From the NCBI RefSeq assembly GCF_025698545.1, contig NC_068576.1, positions 53,664,390 through 53,728,389 on the forward strand: a stretch of 64,000 bases of DNA. Reading direction: 5' to 3'. The DNA is from Gossypium raimondii. Lineage: Eukaryota; Streptophyta; Magnoliopsida; Malvales; Malvaceae. Below, piece after piece: positions 1-10,931 of this stretch. Made by a program: the position numbers and the translations under genes. The notes beneath the pieces are model-generated. The model was not told the origin of the DNA and searched no databases. It worked only from the letters and a program-made list of their open reading frames with translations. Each line of letters opens with the position of its first letter. Positions within the stretch are counted from its first letter, which is position 1.

Positions 1-408
1 TACTAATATTTTTAGCCAACTTGGGCTCTTCTCCGTCCCTCAGCCCTCAGGACCCCCAAACTTATGGTAACCAAACGTACTCTTTTGTAAATAGGGGCCC
101 AGTAAATTTTTGCTCCTGCGAATTTAAATTATAAATTTTCTGCAGAGTTCAACCATATAACAATTTTACTATTTTGGGGCAACTTTATTTGCAAAGATTA
201 ATAATTAGGCCCTTTAGATTCGTGATACAATATGTTTGGTTGGACTGAATAATTTATTCAATTTTCGAAGGTGATTTTTTAGTTCGATTAAAAGAATAAT
301 CTATTCGGTTAAGTCTAAGTGACAATAATTTTGAGCATTCCCTAAAATGGTTGTTTCCTACTCAAAAGGAATAGATAATAAATAAAAAAACTATTTCTTC
401 AAGATACT
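1..408. other. AT-rich spacer, nothing recognised
   Basis: No ORF, RNA gene or element could be supported here. The start may be the flank of a gene outside the window. Confidence 0.4.
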
Positions 409-753
409 TTAGAATGACCCTTGCTCACCTTGTTGCCACGAAGAGTTCCATTCATCGTCATCGAAATAGTGAACAATGGTAAAGATGACAAAAGGTGGCA
501 ACACAAAGAATACCACCCAAAAGCCAATAGCAACCAAAAGATACAATAAAAGGACAGCTTTTTTGGGATTTTTGGTAGCAAACTTTAGACTTAGATTTAG
601 GTTTTTAGAGTTTGATTTAGCAAAAGATGAGTGGATAATTGGAAAATTGAGAAAAAAAAAATCAATTTGTGGTGAAATTTTGAGGCAGCTACTGGCAGAG
701 GATGGTGAGGTTAGTTTAGATATCAAGAAATAATGGCGGTTCTGAAAAATCAC
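409..753 (-). CDS. hypothetical small membrane protein (114 aa ORF)
   Basis: This is an uninterrupted ORF of 114 codons on the minus strand. The N-terminal part is rich in Ser, Asn and Lys. Around residues 65-92 there is a strongly hydrophobic stretch (AVLLLYLLVAIGFWVVFFVL), which predicts one or two membrane spans, and the tail is acidic (HYFDDDEW). I do not recognise the family. An antisense frame over the same bases is also open (85 codons), which lowers the value of ORF length as evidence. It could be a real small membrane protein, the terminal exon of a larger gene, or chance. No flanking splice sites were convincing. Confidence 0.3.
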   Translation of the reverse strand: MIFQNRHYFLISKLTSPSSASSCLKISPQIDFFFLNFPIIHSSFAKSNSKNLNLSLKFATKNPKKAVLLLYLLVAIGFWVVFFVLPPFVIFTIVHYFDDDEWNSSWQQGEQGSF

Positions 754-1145
754 ACAATCAACTGAAGTTGTTACAAGAGATTATTTTAGTGTTAGTGTTA
801 TTTAAGATTATTTTTCAATTGAGAAATAAATGCATAATATTATTTTAAAAATAATAATTCAATATATATTAATAAAATAAAAATAAAAATATTTATCCAA
901 GTAGTATAGGTGTCAATTACCAAAATAACATCAAATGTATTGTACTTTTCTGATTTTGCCACTGCTGATAATCATTTCAATTGATTTTTAAAAAATAAAA
1001 AGTAAAAAAGTAAACAAGTTGCATATATTTTATGCGACTAGCCACAATATTGTAATATAGATTCACAATAATACTAATTTTTGAGTAACTTTTATTAAGT
1101 AATTTTTTTAACAAAGTTTTATGGTGGGGTCAATTGGCTCTGCCA
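754..1145. other. AT-rich spacer
   Basis: Low-complexity AT-rich DNA without a recognisable gene. It ends at the target duplication of the hAT-type element. Confidence 0.4.
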
Positions 1146-1573
1146 CTAGGTACTAGACCTGTCCATGGGCCGGGCGGCCCGATAGCCCGCTCGAAATATG
1201 GGAGGGTTTGGGTAAAAATATAGGCCCGAAATATGGGTTTGGGCAAAAAACGAGGCCCGTTTAAAAAATGGGCCGGGCTCGGGCTCAACTTTTTTGGCCC
1301 GGCCCGGCCCGGCCCCAATATAATAAATATATATTTTTATTTTTATTTTTTAATTTTAAAATACTTTTAAAATATTTTTTAATTTTTTTATTTTTAAAAT
1401 ATTTTTTTGTGTTTATTAAAAATCGGGCCGGGCCGGGCTCGGGCTTACTCTTTTTTTCCCGGGCCGAGCCTGGGCAAAATTTCAGGCCCATATTTCGGGC
1501 TGGGCCGGGCCTAAGAGTCGGGCCAAAAATTTTTCTGGGCCCGGCCCGGCCCATGGACAGCTCTACTAGGTAC
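1146..1573. mobile_element. GC-ended hAT-type MITE with 8-bp target duplication
   Basis: The element proper is 1154-1565 (412 bp). Its ends are inverted repeats: TAGACCTGTCCATGGGCC at the left and the complement of TAGAGCTGTCCATGGGCC at the right, continuing into GGGCCGGGC-type repeats. It is flanked on both sides by a perfect 8-bp duplication, CTAGGTAC (1146-1153 and 1566-1573). TAG...CTA termini with an 8-bp duplication are hAT hallmarks. The interior has an AT-rich core and no transposase, so the element is non-autonomous. The ORFs across it on both strands are by-products of the GGGCC repeats. Confidence 0.85.
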
Positions 1574-2130
1574 ACATAGTGTTCGAGGCATAGACACTAG
1601 GTAGACGGAATAGGAAGTTCAGTTAGAACTGAAATTATTTGGGTTAAATTATAGTTCTCCTCCATCTATTGTATATAAATAATTAGTATGATTAATTATT
1701 TTAATTATAAAATTTATGTCAAATTTTTATTAAAATATTTTTAATTAGCAATTAAGATTTATAAAATCGGATTGGTGGTTGCATTGGTTAGATCATCGAT
1801 TCTTAGTTTAATCGATTTAGTCAATTCAATTGAATAATTTATTTAAAAAATAAAAAAATATTGGACCGATTGCCTGGTTCAATTGGTTTGTTGATCAACC
1901 GATACGATCCATTGTTCCAGACCGATACCCAAATCGATTATCAATCTAATCGGTCAGTTCAATTATGAAAACAGTGCTAATGACATTATAAAATATCTAC
2001 ATTTCAAAAACAACATAGTTGGAAATAATACTTTTAAGAAAAAAAAATTCATCACAAGGTTTAACTTGAATAATTAAGGGAATTATAAAAATAAAGCACT
2101 AAATTATACCAAATTAAAATACAAATGTTA
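1574..2130. other. spacer with a degenerate repeat rich in 'ccgat' and 'atcgg'
   Basis: At 1770-1985 there is a stretch with repeated CGATT, AACCGAT and ATCGGT words. It resembles, probably inverted, the stretch at 45035-45260, which suggests copies of one old dispersed element. Its boundaries could not be fixed. Confidence 0.3.
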
Positions 2131-2654
2131 GGTTAAATTTTACTATTAGTCCCTATATTTTACAAAAGTTACGAATTTAATCTATATACTTTAAATTTAT
2201 CGTTTTTACCTATTGTACTTTTCAATTTTAAAATTTCAACCATCACCAAACAATAACTATTAAATTTATTAAGTTTTACTATTTCTAGAATATCTCATAC
2301 GGTAAACATATTATCATATGTGCTCACACATTACTTAGCACTCACTAAAAATCTAGTTAATGGATTAACAACTATTATTTACATCAAAATTGAAATTTTA
2401 AAATTTGAAAAGTATAATGACTTGAAATGATCGATTGGAGATTATAGACTAAAAACCTATTATTGTTCACATACTACAAGGTTAGTACTTGAATTTAACC
2501 AATCATATTTAGTGTTACTATTTGGATAAATATTAGAAAGTACAACGATTAAAATTGATCAATTCGAAAATACAAATTGACATTAACCAAATTAAAATAT
2601 AAAGGTTAAATCCACAATTTTCGTAAAGTAAGGGACTAATAGCATAATTTAACC
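2131..2654. mobile_element. MITE-like element with long imperfect terminal inverted repeats
   Basis: The left end (GGTTAAATTTTACTATTAGT then CCCTATATTTTACAAAA) and the right end, read on the minus strand (GGTTAAATTATGCTATTAGT then CCCTTACTTTACGAAAA), form about 37-bp inverted repeats with few mismatches. The 524-bp interior is AT-rich and non-coding. No clear target duplication was seen, so the superfamily is not assigned. Confidence 0.6.
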
Positions 2655-3144
2655 CAAAGGCTATACTCCATATTTGAGCATATTAAAATACAAGGACTAT
2701 ATTCCATATTTGAGCATGGTAAAAAGACCAAAACCAAAATTTACCAATTATTTAAATTAAAAGTAATGGAGAAGCATTTGCCATTATGTGCATAGGAAAA
2801 TTCCAATGGTCCCCAACTCACCTCCAATTACTTTCAGCCGTCGGGCAATTGTCAATGCGGAATACCATTATGGCAATTTTAACGTTTAAGCAAAACCCCC
2901 ACTAGAAGATACCATGGGTTTTTTATGGAGGGATCTAGGAAATTCATTCTTATCTCACGCTCTCAATTATCTCCTGCACATTTCTTTTGTCCATTACCTT
3001 AACTCACATTGATCTTTACCACAGTTCACTTGGAACTTGTTCATTACCCTTCCTCTTTGCCTTCATCAACAAGAGATTACTCTACTAATAATCACACACA
3101 AATTGGTGAAAGAAGCAGCATTTTCTTTGGTTTTTTTTTTTTTA
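2655..3144 (+). promoter_or_regulatory. upstream region and 5' leader of the GT90 gene
   Basis: There is no other gene here. The CT-rich stretch from about 2940 to 3144 leads into the first exon of the glucosyltransferase gene and is probably its proximal promoter and leader. No TATA box was assigned. Confidence 0.35.
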
Positions 3145-5544
3145 ATGTTCAGTAAGGAATCCATGCTGCAGAGATCTGGTCTGGCTAGACATTTCTTTGA
3201 GAAACCTTCATGGCGGCCTCCTCCATTGAAAAGAAAAACTCCAACTACCACTGCTTTTCTTGTCTTAACCGTTTTTCTCATGGCTGCTTTTGTTACATAT
3301 TCCTCATGGATTGACACTGTAAGTTCATGTTAGGTTCTGCAAATGTTTTTACTTCATGTTTAGTTGAGTTTTTTTTTTTTTTCTGTTTTTTTGCAGTCTG
3401 GGGTTTTTCTCGAGCATTCAACGGACAAGACTGTGGTAATATCAGAGAAACCAAAAGTTGCAGTACGGAGGATTGAAATCCCACTGAAATGCACCAAAAA
3501 TAAAAACCAGACACAAACATGTCCAAAGAATTATTACCCCAAGACATTCCGAGCAGAAGACATTGACCCTTCATCAAACCCTGTTTGCCCTGATTATTTC
3601 AGATGGATCCACGAAGATTTACGGCCCTGGAAAACATCGGGGATCACCCGGGACATGGTGGAAAGAGCTAACAGAACAGCCACATTTCACCTCGTAGTCA
3701 AAGGAGGAAAAGCCTACGTTAAAAACTTCAGAAAAGCCATTCAAACAAGAGATGTTTTCACCATCTGGGGCATCTTACAACTCCTCAGGAAGTACCCCGG
3801 AAAGCTACCGGACCTTGAAATCATGTTCGACACTGAAGATAGGCCGGTGATTAAATCAAGGGACTACAAAGGACCGAATGCAACAGCCCCACCACCATTG
3901 TTTCGCTACTGTGGAGATAAAGAAACTTTGGATATAGTCTTCCCTGATTGGTCCTTCTGGGGATGGTAACGCTTCCCTTTTTTTACAATTTACAGCCTCA
4001 TCTCCTGTCGTTTTTTTCCGTCCTGTTTTTCCTCTTTGTTGCCATTTGCATGGTATAATACAGAAAATCACACTCGTCAGTTCTACTTGTAATTCGAATG
4101 CCAAATGGTATTAAAGGTAGTTTCGGTTGCATGCTTATAAAGGGGTCCCCTTTTTCATTGACAAGTGGTCTGCCATTTTTAGGCATCTGACAACACCTGT
4201 AAAGTTTTGAAATGCCTTGGAATTTAACTATTCGCTGAGCCTGCTTTCGCCTTGTCCCAATTTCATTAGTTATTTTTTATTCATTTGTACATACAGAACA
4301 GAAAAGAATATGTCAGTTACACACTCAATAAATTTCCATGTCAGTTTAAAATTAAACCAAAATAAACCTTATTTTTTCTGCATGTGTGTTTTTAAGACAA
4401 TTTTGTATTAATTAACTAAAGGGTATTTTTTTTGTACTTCAGGGCTGAGATAAATATAAAGCCATGGGACAGCATATTGAAAGATATTAAAGAGGGAAAG
4501 AAGAGGGAATGGATAGATAGGGAACCATATGCCTACTGGAAAGGGAATCCATTTGTGGACGAGAAAAGGCAGGACCTTCTTAAATGCAATGTCACTGGTC
4601 AACAGGACTGGAATGCTCGCCTGTTTATCCAGGTGGAAATCAAAATGCTATCATTGTTAACATTTCTCAGCATAAAGCCTTGATCTTTTGTTCAAACAAA
4701 TTTTAAATTAACAGGCCTGGTTTGCAGGACTGGATCCTTGAAAGCCAGCAAGGTTTTAAACAATCCAACGTTGCAGATCAATGCACATATAGGTTTAATT
4801 CTGGACCCAGAACAACATTCTTGTAAACTCTTTAGCTATCAATTTGTAAATCTTTTTCTTTGGTGTTTATGTAGGTACAAGATCTACATTGAAGGGTATG
4901 CATGGTCTGTTAGTGAAAAATACATTCTGGCCTGTGATTCTGTTACATTGATTGTACAGCCTGAGTTCTATGATTTCTTCATGAGAAGCATGCAGCCTGT
5001 GGAGCATTACTGGCCTATAAGGAATGATGACAAATGCAGATCCCTTAAGTTTGCTGTGGACTGGGGCAACAATCACAAAAAGAAGGTACCAATTGTACTT
5101 AATATTTGAATTATGTGATGTTGTATTTTGGCATTGCCTTTGTTAAACCTGATAGAATATTAATGGATTTGGCAGGCACATGAAATAGGAAAAGCAGCCA
5201 GTAGCTTTATGCAGGAGCAGCTAAAAATGGACTACATTTATGATTACATGTATCATTTGTTAAATGAGTATGCCAAGTTGTTGAAATTTAAGCCAAGAAT
5301 ACCTGAAGGAGCCATGGAGTTGTGCTCAGAGGTAATGGCTTGTCAAGCAGAAGGGCTCGAAGGGCGAAAAAAGAAGTTCATGATGGAATCATTGGTGAAA
5401 GGTCCTTCAATCACAAATCCGTGTACCTTGCCACCTCCTTATGACAGTCGAGCTCTTGCAGTATTTCTCAGAAGAAAAAATAACTCAATATTGCAAGTGA
5501 AGAAATGGGAGAAAGGTTATTGGGAAAGTCTCAACAAGCAGTAG
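3145..5544 (+). CDS. GT90 / CAP10-domain (DUF821) O-glucosyltransferase, rumi-like
   Basis: The model has six exons: 3145-3318, 3397-3965, 4443-4632, 4728-4792, 4875-5085 and 5176-5544. All introns are GT-AG with consistent phases, giving 525 aa. The N-terminus is short and basic, followed by one membrane span (TAFLVLTVFLMAAFVTYSSW), so a type II Golgi or ER membrane protein is expected. The lumenal part carries the CAP10/GT90 signature: DWSFWGW, KPWDSIL, NPFVDEKR, QDW, and DQCTYRYKIYIEGYAWSVSEKYILACDS. Family members transfer a sugar from a nucleotide sugar to protein or polysaccharide; the plant acceptor is not known to me. Met at 3163 is an alternative start. The gene converges with the serine racemase gene. 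Confidence 0.9.
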
Positions 5545-6303
5545 TTGATGCCTGGTTTTTTCTCGTTTTCTTTTTGTCATGATGAATCTAGACAACTATA
5601 CTTTTGGTTTATGTCCAAATTTAAGAAATACATGGCTGAACCCTTTACAGCAACATGGAAGAATACCCCCGATCAATCAAGTGAATTTGTCGAGTCAACT
5701 ATGCTTCGATTGAAACCAAGATTAAGACCAAGATCCATCAATTTATAAAGGGGACTATAGATAAATAAAGTGGTGATTTCAGACAGGTCTGGCTTCTATT
5801 GAATCGGCCGGATCATTCAGACAGATTAAGGTGGATCAGTTGTAGAATCCTTAAATAATGGTACCTTCAGCTATGCTATCAAATGGGGATGGAGGAGTAA
5901 GAGAAACAGGAAGAGGCCTAAAATAGATGGAAGAAGCTTGCACGGTTGCACCATTGGGTTCTTGCAGCCTGTAGGGGTATTTTTGGGTATGTGGAACTCT
6001 GTTGATTCTACCTCCCAATAAATGGCCTGTTTCTGGTGTTTTGGATCACTTTATTGTTAATTTTCCCTTGATTCTTTACTGTCTCCACAAATATTCTCAT
6101 ACAAATTTCAGTTTTGACCACAATTCTCAGTTTTCTCTGTTAATGCTAATCTCACATTTGATTGTCCATGTAAAGATTGGGAGTACTAGGATTAATAATA
6201 GTTGCAACCAAAGTAATTGGATTTCACATCAGCATTTAGAGATCAAAGCGAAGTTTAAAAGGAAAAAAGGTTTAAATAGGAGTAGCAATCACAATGGTAA
6301 ATT
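5545..6303 (+). other. 3' UTR of the GT90 gene and convergent intergenic region
   Basis: An AATAAA-type signal lies near 6015, so the 3' UTR may run to about 6.1 kb. The left edge of the tandem duplication lies near 6184. A 157-codon ORF starting at 6002 covers this UTR and the antisense of the racemase last exon, and is judged spurious. Confidence 0.5.
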
Positions 6304-7848
6304 TCATTTGCTAAATGAATTCCACAGCACTTCAAGATCTACATTACCTCCTGAAAGTATAATTCCTATTTGGTTGCAGTCCTTCCAGGCAGGGTTGGTC
6401 CTGAAGCTATCAGATAAGACAGCTGCTAGGCCTATGGCTCCACTTGGTTCAACTGCAACTTTAAGGATCTCATAGCAGAGTCTCATTGCTTTGATTATTT
6501 CAGTATCGTCTACTGTTATTACGTCGTCGACGAGATCACGAACTATGGGCCTAATCAATCATAAGGCATAGAATGAGACTTACTGAAATTTGTGGACTAA
6601 TAAGTAAATATGTGTAGTTCCTGAAAGCTAAGACACAGTGCTGTGTGCAGATAGCTAGTGCACTAACTGATAAAAGAAAACATCTACAAACAGGGAATAT
6701 ATCCTTCACACATCAATAAGACACCATGAAAATGAATTTACCAGGTGAATTCACCAAGGAAAGCTCTCAGGCCATCAGCAACCGTATTTGTTTCAGGTAA
6801 GGTTACAATTCTACCGGCTGCTTTTGATTGAGCTGCATCATTTGCTCCCTTTGGTTCAGCGGCCAAAACTCGAATGGCAGGATTGATAGACTTGGCAGCC
6901 AATGCCACCCCTGATATCAAGCCACCTCCTGCATATTTTCAAAAACCATTTGTAGTTGAGAAGAAAAAACTCGCAAAAAAACAAAAAAAGGTGATCGACC
7001 GTGCAGGAATAATAACAGAAAAAAGGCTGCAACACAAACCACTGATGGGAACTATTATAGTGTCTATATGAGGGGCTTGCTCTAAAAGCTCCAAGGATAT
7101 GGTACCCTGCCCACTGAAACAGATTTCCGTATCAATTAATTCACCGATATAACATTAAATTACAGTATCTCGGCTTAGAAATGTTCAATGTATTACCTTA
7201 TAATGCGCCCATCATTATATGGATGTATAAGAGCAGCCCCAGTTTCTTGCTGCACCGTGGTTGCAGTTTCCTCCCTCGACTTGATTGTTGTCTCACTCCA
7301 TATAACCTGACCACCATAACGCACAACATTCTGAACTTTGCACTGCGGAGCATTCTTCGGTATAACTATATATGAAGTGATCCCACGTAACTTTGCAGCC
7401 AATGCCAATGCTGCAGCATGGTTACCACTAATTTTGAAGGATGTGATCAGATATAACCCAATTAAACAGCAAGGGAAAGGAAACATAATGAAGGGTATAG
7501 ATCATGGATGTGTTTCAAGTAAACCTGCTATGAGTTACAACTCCCTTAGCAGCCTGCTGATCATCAAGTGAAAATATAGCATTGCAAGCACCTCTGAATT
7601 TGAATGCTCCCCTGTTAAGCAACACATAGAACAGTCTCAATTTGGAGAATAAGATGAAAACAAGTAAATAATGATTCCTTTTACCCCTTTTGGAAACATT
7701 CACACTTGAAGAACAGCCTCCTTCCAGAAATAGCATCCAGGGACTCCGAGGTCATAAGTGGAGTTTTGTTTATGAAAGAACTGATGCGCGCCCGTGCTTC
7801 TTTGATAGAGGAGAGATCAGCAGCATACTTCTCCTTGTTTACTTCCAT
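6304..7848 (-). CDS. SR: serine racemase (PLP-dependent, fold type II)
   Basis: There are six exons, listed in coding order: 7848-7685, 7611-7525, 7427-7197, 7113-7040, 6928-6742 and 6550-6304. All splice sites are GT-AG and phases agree, giving 329 aa, close to the about 331 aa of the Arabidopsis enzyme. The enzyme interconverts L- and D-serine and usually also dehydrates serine to pyruvate and ammonia; it is expected in the cytosol. The PLP lysine is in GGAFKFRGA (Lys59). The other family motifs are present: SGNHAAAL (cofactor contact), SGGGLISG (about 185-192, phosphate-binding loop) and SGGNVDL (about 314-320). The last residues (EVLWNSFSK) differ from the more usual GSLW-type ending, which is partly kept in the decayed copy. 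The gene is head-to-head with a truncated GST, about 630 bp apart. Confidence 0.93.
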
Positions 7849-8479
7849 CTTTAAGCCACTGAATCCAACACTTCAATTCCAAATTTGGGAGAAACAGGAA
7901 CAAACCAAACAATTTCAGAAGCTACAATCTGGCTAAAGCAACATCCAATTAACAAATGTAACTGTAAATACAGAAGTCCCATTGTCAACTAACCAAACTA
8001 AAAAGGATGCAAATTTATTGATGCAAACACTTGGATTTTAGCAACTGTATAATGGGTCTACTGTAAAATGAAAGGAAAGGAGGAGGATGAATCCATAAAC
8101 ATTAAGAATGGAGGATAAAGATTAAAACTTTAACTACTTACAGAATATGACTTCGAGAAAGATACAAACTTGAGTGCTGTTTTCTTATTTGTTCGGATTT
8201 TACAAAACTGGTGAGAGAGAGTAAGCAAATGCCCAAAGCCCCGGAAATGTCAATGAGAGATTAAATTAGAGATGCTATCAATGTAATTAGCTAGGGATCA
8301 TACGACGACGCTTTGGACGAGGATTAAATCATGTTTTTTCTGTACTCATGGGAAATGTAAAATGGCTAAAGCCTAAAGACCAACTCTTATCCATAGTCCA
8401 TCCCAAATAGGAGGGGCGGAAATAAACTAAAAACACAAAGGCAGAAACCCAGAATCGTTAGAAGAAAAAGAAAAAAAAA
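7849..8479. promoter_or_regulatory. shared upstream region of divergent serine racemase and GST copy 1
   Basis: This 631-bp region lies between two divergent start codons and must hold the racemase promoter and, ancestrally, the GST promoter. A block around 8297-8320 (CATACGACGACGCTTTGGAC) is conserved in unit 2 at about 14300-14320, just upstream of the intact GST, and is a candidate conserved element. Leader introns are possible but were not resolved. Confidence 0.5.
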
Positions 8480-9068
8480 ATGAAGCTCAACGTATATGCA
8501 GATCGAATTTCTCAGCCATCTCGTGCTGTAGTCTTCTTCTGCAAGTAAATTTCAATCCTTTTACTTATTTTCAACTACTATTTGATTCTGGGTGTTTTTT
8601 TCCCTTTCTTCAAAATTGTTCCTTTTTTCTTTTTTTGTATATTTAGGGTAAATGGTATAGACTATGAGGAGATCAAAGTCCATATCCCAAAGGGTCAGCA
8701 TCTAACTCCTGAATGCGAAGGTATTCTTTTTTTTTTTTTGTTCGACGAAGGTATTCTTTCATTCTTAATTATTTCACCTTTCAAATTATAATCAATTAAT
8801 TAGTGTTACGAAATTATTTATAGGAAACTGGACATGTTCAGTTTTTATTCCAATGATTTTGTTGCAGCAATAAATCTCATGCAAAAGCTGCCTGCCATTG
8901 CTGATGGAAGATTTAAGTTGTTTGAGAGGTATTTAAAGAGTATTTCATGTACCCCTTGCTTTTTCCCCTCATTTCAAAGGTTTCCTACATATTCAGTATA
9001 TATAATTTTTGCAGCCATGCCATTCATATCTATCTTGCTTATGCGTTTCCTGGAGTTGCAGACTATTG
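8480..9068 (+). pseudogene. truncated theta-class GST (exons 1-4 only)
   Basis: Exon equivalents are 8480-8544, 8647-8720, 8868-8928 and 9015-9068, with the same lengths, phases and GT-AG borders as the intact gene downstream. They encode MKLNVYADRISQPSRAVVFFCKVNG... up to AFPGVADY, about 84 residues, which is most of the thioredoxin-like N-terminal domain. Frames stay open through these exons. Exons 5-7 (the helical substrate domain) are absent because the duplication junction falls in intron 4. Reading on from exon 4 meets a stop almost at once, so at best a short peptide could be made. Confidence 0.88.
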
Positions 9069-9355
9069 GTAAGTGCAGTTTCTTTCTCTTTCGGAGAGTA
9101 TTGACAGCGATAGTAGCGTCTGTTGATATTGAATTTCTTCCATGCTTATTTGTTGGAGTTCCTTGCTCAGCTTCTTTATACTAATTTACAGTGCTACATC
9201 TCTATTTGCATGGATGGTTGAATGACATATCATCATACTAGGATTAATAGTTGCCACCAAAGTAGTTGGTTTACATATCAGCATTTAGAGATCAAACTTA
9301 AATTTAAAAGGGAAAAAAAAGTTTTAAATAGGAGTAGCAATAACAATGGTAAATT
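9069..9355. other. GST intron 4 remnant and duplication junction
   Basis: Up to about 9230 the sequence matches GST intron 4 of the intact gene (compare 15045-15213). From about 9236 it matches the 3' flank of the intact racemase (compare 6184). No gene lies here. Confidence 0.8.
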
Positions 9356-10854
9356 TCATTTGCTAAATGAATTCCACAGCACTTCCAAGATCTACATTAC
9401 CTCCTGAAAGTATAATTCCTATTTGGTTGCATTCCTTCCAGGCAGGGTTGTTCCTGAAGCTATCAGATAAGGCACCTGCAAGCCCTATGGCTCCACTTGG
9501 TTCAACTGCAACTCTAAGGATTTCATAGCAGAGTCTCATTGCTTTGATTGTTTCTGTATCGTCCACTGTTATTACGTTCTATGGGCCTAATCAATCATAA
9601 GGCATAGAATGAGACTTACTGAAAGCTAAGACACAGTGCTGTTTGCTGATAGCTAGTGCACTAACTGATAAAAGAGAACATCTACATACGGTGAATATAT
9701 CCTTCACACATCAATAAGACACCATGGGAATGAATTTACCAGGTGAATTCACCAAGGAAAGCTCTCAGGCCATCAGCAACTGTATTTGTTTCAGGTAAGG
9801 TTACATTCTAACGCCACTTTTGATTGAGCTGCATCATTTGCTCCCTTTGGTTCAGCAGCCAAAACTCAAATGGCAGGATTGAAAGACTTGGCAGCCAATG
9901 CCACCCCTGATTTCAAGCCACCTCCTGCAGATTTTCAGAAACCATTTGTACTTGAGAAGAAAAAACTCACAAAAAAAACGACAAAAAGGTGATCGATCAT
10001 GCAAGAATAATAACCATAAAATTGACAGAAAAAAACTCTGCGACGTAAACCACTGATGGGAACTCTTTTAGTGTCCATATGAGGAGCTTGCTCTAAAAGC
10101 TCCAAGGATACGGTACCCTGCCCACTGAAAAAGATTTCCATATCAACTAATTCCCCGTTATAACATTAAATTACAGCATTCACAGCTTAGAAGTGTTAAA
10201 TGTACTACCTTATAATGCGCCCATCAGCATGTGCATGTATTAGAGCTGCCCCAGTTTCTTGCAACACATTGGTTGCAGTTTCCTCCTTTGACTGCATCGT
10301 TGGCTCACTCCATATAACCTGACCACCGTACCACACTCTGAACTTTGCACTGTGGAGCAGTCTTCGGTATAACTACATATGCAGCGATCCGGCGTAACTT
10401 TGCAGCCAATGCCAATTCTGCAGCATGGTTACCACTAATTTTGGAGGATGTGATCAGGTCTAACCCAATTAAATAGCCAGGGAAGGAAACATAATGAAGG
10501 GTATACATGGATCATAGATGGGTTTTAAGTAAACCTGCTATGAGTTACAACTCCCTTACCAGCCTGCTGATCATCAAGTGAAAATATAGCATTGCGAGCA
10601 CCTCTGAATATGGATACTCCCCTGTTAAGCAACTCATAGAAGAGTGTTAATTTGGAGAATAAGATGAAAACAAGTAAGAGATGATTCCCTTTACCCCTTT
10701 TGAAAACATTTACACTTGAAGAACAGCCTCCTTCCAGAAATAGCATGCAGAGACTCTTAGTTCAGAAGTGGAGTTTTGTGTATGAAAGAACCGAGCGCGC
10801 CCGTGCTTCTTGCATAGAGAGATCAGCAGCATACTTCTCCTTGTTTACTTCCAT
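9356..10854 (-). pseudogene. decayed serine racemase copy (unprocessed)
   Basis: All six racemase exon equivalents are present with their introns, so this arose by DNA duplication and not by retroposition. The start ATG (complement of 10854-10852) and many splice sites survive. Decay is clear. The last-exon copy has a net 17-bp deletion near 9576 that removes its acceptor-proximal coding bases (the VRDLVDD region), and its 3' end is shifted to read NVDLGSAVEFI. The exon-5 copy has small indels near 9808. The exon-3 copy has lost bases near 10330, disrupting the CKVQSVVR segment. The upstream flank is cut by a solo LTR about 80 bp before the start codon. Confidence 0.9.
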
Positions 10855-10931
10855 CTTTAAGCCACTGAATCCAACACTTCAATTCCAAATTTGGGAGAAA
10901 CAGGAACAAACCAAACAATTTCAGAAGCTAT
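10855..10931 (-). other. upstream flank of the decayed racemase, up to the LTR
   Basis: This matches 7849-7925 of unit 1. It resumes at 13363 on the far side of the solo LTR and runs to the MITE at 13626. Confidence 0.8.

Noticed and set aside
1268-1579. ORFs of about 100 codons on both strands across the GGGCC-rich element
   Set aside because: They lie entirely in a MITE and result from GC-rich simple repeats; the translations are low-complexity Gly/Pro/Arg.
6002-6475. 157-codon ORF on the plus strand
   Set aside because: It spans the GT90 3' UTR and the antisense of the racemase last exon; no family resemblance.
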